Origin: Gnetum montanum
Lineage: Eukaryota; Streptophyta; Gnetopsida; Gnetales; Gnetaceae
Direction: 5' to 3'
Assembly (NCBI GenBank): GCA_015680685.1
Contig: MNCI01022655.1
Span: forward strand, 1,085,225 to 1,149,224
DNA length: 64,000 nt
Shown: in pieces, positions 59,291-64,000 of the stretch
Layout: each line of letters opens with the position of its first letter
How positions within the stretch are numbered: the first letter of the stretch is position 1
Position numbers and translations under genes: made by a program
The notes under the pieces: generated by a model
Told to the model about the DNA's origin: nothing
The model's input: the letters and a program-made list of their open reading frames with translations, nothing else
The model's database searches: none

Positions 59291-62215
59291 TTGTACTAGC
59301 TAAATCCCTTCCAACAATGATAAGAAAATCTCACTTACAATTATCTACATGGATCACCAAGAAATATACTGGATAAGACCATCCAAAAATGGTGGTCATA
59401 ATGTCCTCCAATAATCCCAAAGGAATAGTGATGGACTAATCTGAAAGCTCCATTCTAATGTTACATTTCTTTAGTAGATGTAAGTTCTACATCTTGTACA
59501 TTCCTTGTGAAATCAAGTTTACTCTAGAACCTAGAGTTTAGTAGAACATTGTAGGGATCATTTCCTATGATTTGTAAATAGATAAGGGGACTACTAGGAT
59601 CAAATCATTTTCTAGAAATGTGGCCAACCTTAATCCAATTCATGACCACATGAATCAACATAACAATATGTACATTCAAGGATCTTTGGTTTGAAGAAGG
59701 CTTGAGAGTAATTTTAGAAGTTGGTGAAGTAGGGTTAAAAACCATAGGTATCTATGAAGGTTTTCATGGATTTTTGGTCTTGAAAAAGTCCTCTTGTGAG
59801 GTTTATTCTTTGAACCATTTAGATATTTATCCAATTATAATTTAATAACCCTCGTGGTGTTTACTTACTATGGCTATGATGGAATTTCTCCCTGCATAGG
59901 TAGAGAAGGTGGCAAAGAAGTGATGTTAGCTTTTGCAGAGTTATATGAGATATATTAAGAAGGATAAGTAGAGGATGACTCAATTCATTGAGTGTGGGTT
60001 TGATAATATTCTAAAGGATAGTAGTGGTAAGCAAAAGAAGTATTGCTAGTAAAGCAATGAGGAGATATGGGTTGCTATACATAATGTCCATAGGAATCTA
60101 GTTGCTAGTAAGGATACTACTATCATGGTGGTCACATCTCCCATGATTATGGGTTTTTCCACTACTAATATTATTCCTAAGATTAAAATGGTGCTCTACT
60201 TGGATAATATTATATTTTGTGAAACTAGTGCCTATAATTTCCTTGTAAGTAAGGCAATCTTCTAGGTATCTTCCTCTTTGTAAATTTTATATTTAAGGCA
60301 TATACCCTATATTCTTGTAGATGTAATAGCATAGGACAACATTCCTTGGAATGTTCATACTGGTAGATATCACATCCATCATCATCTATTTATGAATATG
60401 TAATCTCATCAATTGGTGCAGCCTTACCTTTCTATTAATTATAACTCCTTTCTATATCTTTACTTCTTCTTCTATCTCAGTCACTACTCCATTACTTTAT
60501 CTTCTCCTCTACAATCTTAAGAGCAATTTGGAACTTCTTGTCTAAGAAGTCCCACATTTTATCTACCTTAGTCAATATTTCAATAAATGATTTTTGTATC
60601 AACAAGATCTTTCTCTGCACCACTTTATCTAGTGGTGCCTCATTCTCTATATCATAGAAACATGCCTCCCTCTTACAAATGAAGGGATATCTATGATATT
60701 CTTTTGAACTTTCATGTTTCTTCAACTTTCCTTCTTGTTTTTTCTACACCACTTTATCTCGTGGTGCCTCCTTCTCTGAATCATAGAAACATACCTCCCT
60801 CTTATTAATGAAGGGGTATCTATTGTATTCCTTTGCACTTGCATGTTTTCCTTCTTTTTCCATATATTTAATTAACCTTTGAATCTAGTAAGATGACATT
60901 TCAAAAATTCTCTCTTGGGAATAGACCCAAAAAGTTTCACTTGTTTTGTTTTGGATCCCATCAATGATGTGGAAAAGCTACTCCCTTTTAGATAATCCAA
61001 TAGGCATCAATGTAAAAGATAGTATTACCTACCTAGAGTTGTATATAAGGACTCATGATTTCCTTGCTTCCATCCTTGAACCTACTTCCTCAGATTGGAT
61101 GCTCTAGAGTACATCTGGTACTTGTCATTAAATAATTCTAACATCATATTTCATCTATGAATGGATTCTAGTTCCAAATACTGGTACCAAATTTCTTCTT
61201 CTTTGATAAGTGTTTTTGGGAATAATTTCTACTTTTGCCACTTATTCTCACTGTTTTGTAAGGCATAGGCATCACTAAAAGATTGTATATGATGTTGGGG
61301 ATCTACATTATATCTTCCTTCAAATTTGGAAATATTATATATGTCTAGACTTTTAATTTTGCTATCTTTTTTGTTGAATGATGGGGACCTTGATTACTTT
61401 TGAAACATTCAATATGTTTCTAGTGTTTAGTAATAGTTCATCATTGTCATCACATCCATAGTGGTACCTATTATGACCATGCCTTCTATGGCAAGTTTTA
61501 CTATGCCTCCTTTCTTGGTGATGCTCCTGTTCCTCTCTATGTTAACTTTGATCTTAATTATTATCATCAGTGTGGAGCTCTTATTATCTCCATCTTGATC
61601 CCAACCATCCTTATCTTTTTCTCTATTTTGTATCCTCTTGTCATAATTTGATTATGAGAAGGATGGTAAAGGAGGACTAGGAGAATGATGTCTTATAGTT
61701 CTTTTCTTTTAGTTCTTGTCTTGATCCTTCTCCTTATCTTTATTCTTCTCTTTTTCATTCTCCTTGTCCTTAGATGAATTACTAGGAGACTTTTCTTTCC
61801 AAGTTCCTTAACCTTTGGATCCTATCTTCCCCTCACTAAGATTCTCCAAGGCTAACTGCAACCATTGGTGAAAAGTGTCCTCCTTAAAGAAAGAAGAAGA
61901 ATCATTGTATTGAGAGTTCCAAGAAAAGAAATATTCATCCTATTTATGCTATTGTAGAAATAATGGTGATGGGATTCATTTCCCTTTAGAGGCTTCATAG
62001 TGGGCTTCCATGCATTTTTCTTTCTAGTGCTGCACTTGTAGGTTGATAGTTTCTAGAGAGTTTCTCCAAGGTTTCATATTCAAGTCATGCTACTTCAATG
62101 CCTAGTCTCATGAGTTGGATCATAATTTAATTAGTTATACTTTTTCTAATTAAATTTTTATGTTGAGTTATTAAATCTTGAATGCTATTATGACTTTTTG
62201 TTGACATTTTTAGAT
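59291..62215 (-). pseudogene. Remnant F: Athila-like gag and protease
   Basis: On the minus strand: a gag N-terminus near 62100 (for example LEKLSRNYQPTSAALERK), a charged linker, the gag core region near 61100-60900, and a coiled stretch with KVDKMWDFLDKKFQIALKIV (about 60560). The variant knuckle CDIYQYEHSKECCP follows (about 60350). The protease, near 59610-59300, has a SSPLIYLQIIGND stretch and FGWSYPVYF. No LTR or primer site is attached. Order and strand would allow F to be the 5' half of H. Confidence 0.7.
60618..60870 (-). repeat. 129-bp in-frame tandem duplication in gag of F
   Basis: Copies start at 60618 and 60747 with CACCACTTTATCT(A/C)GTGGTG. 129 bp is 43 codons, so the duplicated peptide (YRYPFI-KRE-CFYD, EAP-DKVV) is repeated in frame on the minus strand. 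Confidence 0.85.
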
Positions 62216-64000
62216 CATGCCCTAAATGATGGTTTTATTAGTAGTCAAAATCATAATTTCTTTTCTTTAGAGACTTGTTAAAGAAAGTTAATAAGTAAGA
62301 TTTTGATATGGAAATGGTACCGATAGATTCCATATGTTTTTGTTTATTTTTTTCTAAATTTTAGTCAATATAAAATAAGCATAAGTATTGAAATGGAACA
62401 TAATCATAAAGGGAAAGGGAAACTCATTTTATTAACATTACAAGACACAATATATGCTAAAGCTTATGGATCTTCATCATAATCAAAATCTCTAGCCTAA
62501 GAACTTGCCAAGAACACTTCTTGGAGTAGATGTTGCAAGTCTTACAATGTTAGTCCACCACTAAGTTCAATATTCAAGATGCATAAATCATATGTGAAAG
62601 GTGAAGTTGTATTATCTATATGCACATTGTTTTTCCAAAAGTAACTTATATCCCACTTGGTTGTTATATACACTACTTGATAGAAAGCAAATCCTAATGG
62701 ACTACAAATGACATGTCTTCTTTCTATAGTGGAAAACAATTAATAACTCATGCTTGTTCAACCAAACCTATTTGTGTATATATGTTTAACTCTAGGATCT
62801 GTACAGAAGAAATAATTATTATGATTTGCACCCTCAACAAAAGAGGAAGAATTTTTTATCATTACATTTGGATCATGACCAAAATCTTTCGACCATTCAA
62901 ATTATGTATTATTAGGTATATTAAATGGATCAATCTCAATTTCATAACTGAATCATGAATTTCCAAATTTGTAGAATGGCCATAGCCACCAATTATTTGT
63001 CATGTTGTTCTGATTTTGAACATATACTTTGTAGAAATAATTTCTTGATGAATTGATTTGCTCATCCTTATATATTGCATTTTGGTGATGCAATCTAGAT
63101 TCATAGATAAATTTTTTGAAAGTAGCTCCATATCATTGAGAATGAGCTTCCATTGCAACTCATGGCATGCATTCATCTAGTTCTCCAATATCACAATTCA
63201 TGAGTAGATGGGAAGATCACTCTTACCACCCTTCCCTAATAAGATATGATCTTATTTTATCCTTTTCTTTAGTATATCCTTTTTTTCTAAGTGAATGAGC
63301 CAATAGCAAAAGTATCCAAGTACTCGAAAGAGTGTACTTACAGATAGGATGCAATGGACACAGACTGCAATATTTCAACGTTTAATAGTAGTTATAGCAA
63401 CAATTGACCGAATATCTTTCAAAATTTATTTTTTTAAAAATATTAATATGAGTGTGGGCTAGCATTAATGATATAAGACAACAAAAATAAAGAAAGCTTA
63501 AGAATGATCATAGTCTAATATTTCACTTTGAAATTGTAGATCAACTAAGGAAGTTTCTAATCCAGTTTGTACACTTAAAGAAACCTTTGAAAATATGCAT
63601 AACGAATATAAAAATGTAACAATTATATGGAGAACAATGAAGCCAAACCTGACTTCATATGTAAGTATTGTATGCAAGATGACATACATGTAATGTCTAC
63701 CAAATAAAGATAAGATTCATGTAGAGGTCTTCTCAATAAAGATAAGATTCCTATGGAAATCTTATCAACAAAGATAAAATTCATCCAAGCAAAGAACAAC
63801 ATACAAAATACTTACTAATACATGAAAATCCAAGTTACATTTTCTTAGAATTTCTAAAATTTCTTAGATCTTGGAAGCTATGAACAAGGCTCATTACTTG
63901 GTTCTGGTTCTGTCTTTACTAGTTCTATGATAGAGGAATTTTCTAAGGAAGTTTCTAATCTAATCTATACACTTAAAGAAACGTTTTAAAATATGCATAA
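62216..64000. other. No gene seen; short repeats near the window end
   Basis: A minus-strand open stretch at 62542-62739 fits no family I know. At 63706-63790 three units of about 32 bp repeat AATAAAGATAAGATTCAT. A direct repeat, AAGGAAGTTTCTAATC..ACACTTAAAGAAAC, lies at about 63548 and 63939. Confidence 0.5.

Noticed and set aside
62542-62739. Minus-strand 65-codon frame
   Set aside because: Short, no family match, no supporting context.

Overview
The window reads as plant nuclear DNA from a large, repeat-rich genome. It is AT-rich and CpG-poor. It holds one plant-specific gene, a SAUR-type auxin-response gene, and otherwise old nested retrotransposons whose reading frames are broken mainly by TAG, TGA and TAA where CAG, CGA, CAA or TGG would be expected. 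That is the pattern left by deamination of methylated cytosine. A conifer or another large seed-plant genome would fit, but the sequence alone does not fix the species.

Layout. 1-485: LTR scraps. 486-2905: an L1-type LINE on the minus strand, with ORF1, endonuclease and the start of reverse transcriptase. 3520-4415: minisatellites. 5657-6258: the SAUR gene (minus) with TATA box and a candidate auxin element; its frame carries one TGA. 7024-7610: a roughly 200-bp repeat in three copies. 9243-10125: an Athila-like LTR (plus). 10126-16605: Athila-like element A (minus), which has lost RT, RNase H and integrase by an in-frame deletion. 16606-18812: the 3' end of a Tat-like element (T3, plus). 18813-32441: a Ty1/copia element (minus) split by Athila-like element C (plus, 20432-30581, exact 5-bp target duplication). 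32442-45046: Athila-like element H (minus) with a long extra ORF, split by element B (minus, 35365-44801, near-exact target duplication). 45047-59290: Tat-like element T1 (minus) with dual RNase H. 59291-62215: gag-protease remnant F (minus), possibly the missing 5' half of H. 62216-64000: no gene seen.

The most unusual content is in T1. Between its protease and its RT lies a 4.6-kb gene-like unit on the opposite strand (53359-58006). It has GT-AG introns, two of which preserve codon phase, its own TATA box, and copies of T1's promoter palindrome in its introns. The second is the roughly 820-codon extra ORF of H in the position where Athila elements carry an env-like ORF. The third is that each LTR family has its own palindrome array just upstream of its TATA box: GATATC type, CATCAA/TTGATG type, or CTACGTAG type.

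No retroelement here looks able to move by itself: each has several stop codons, and the RT active-site aspartates of B and C are changed. The SAUR gene is the only plausible cellular gene, and even it may be impaired. Positions of element ends come from matching LTR ends, primer-binding sites and target duplications by eye; internal domain limits are approximate.
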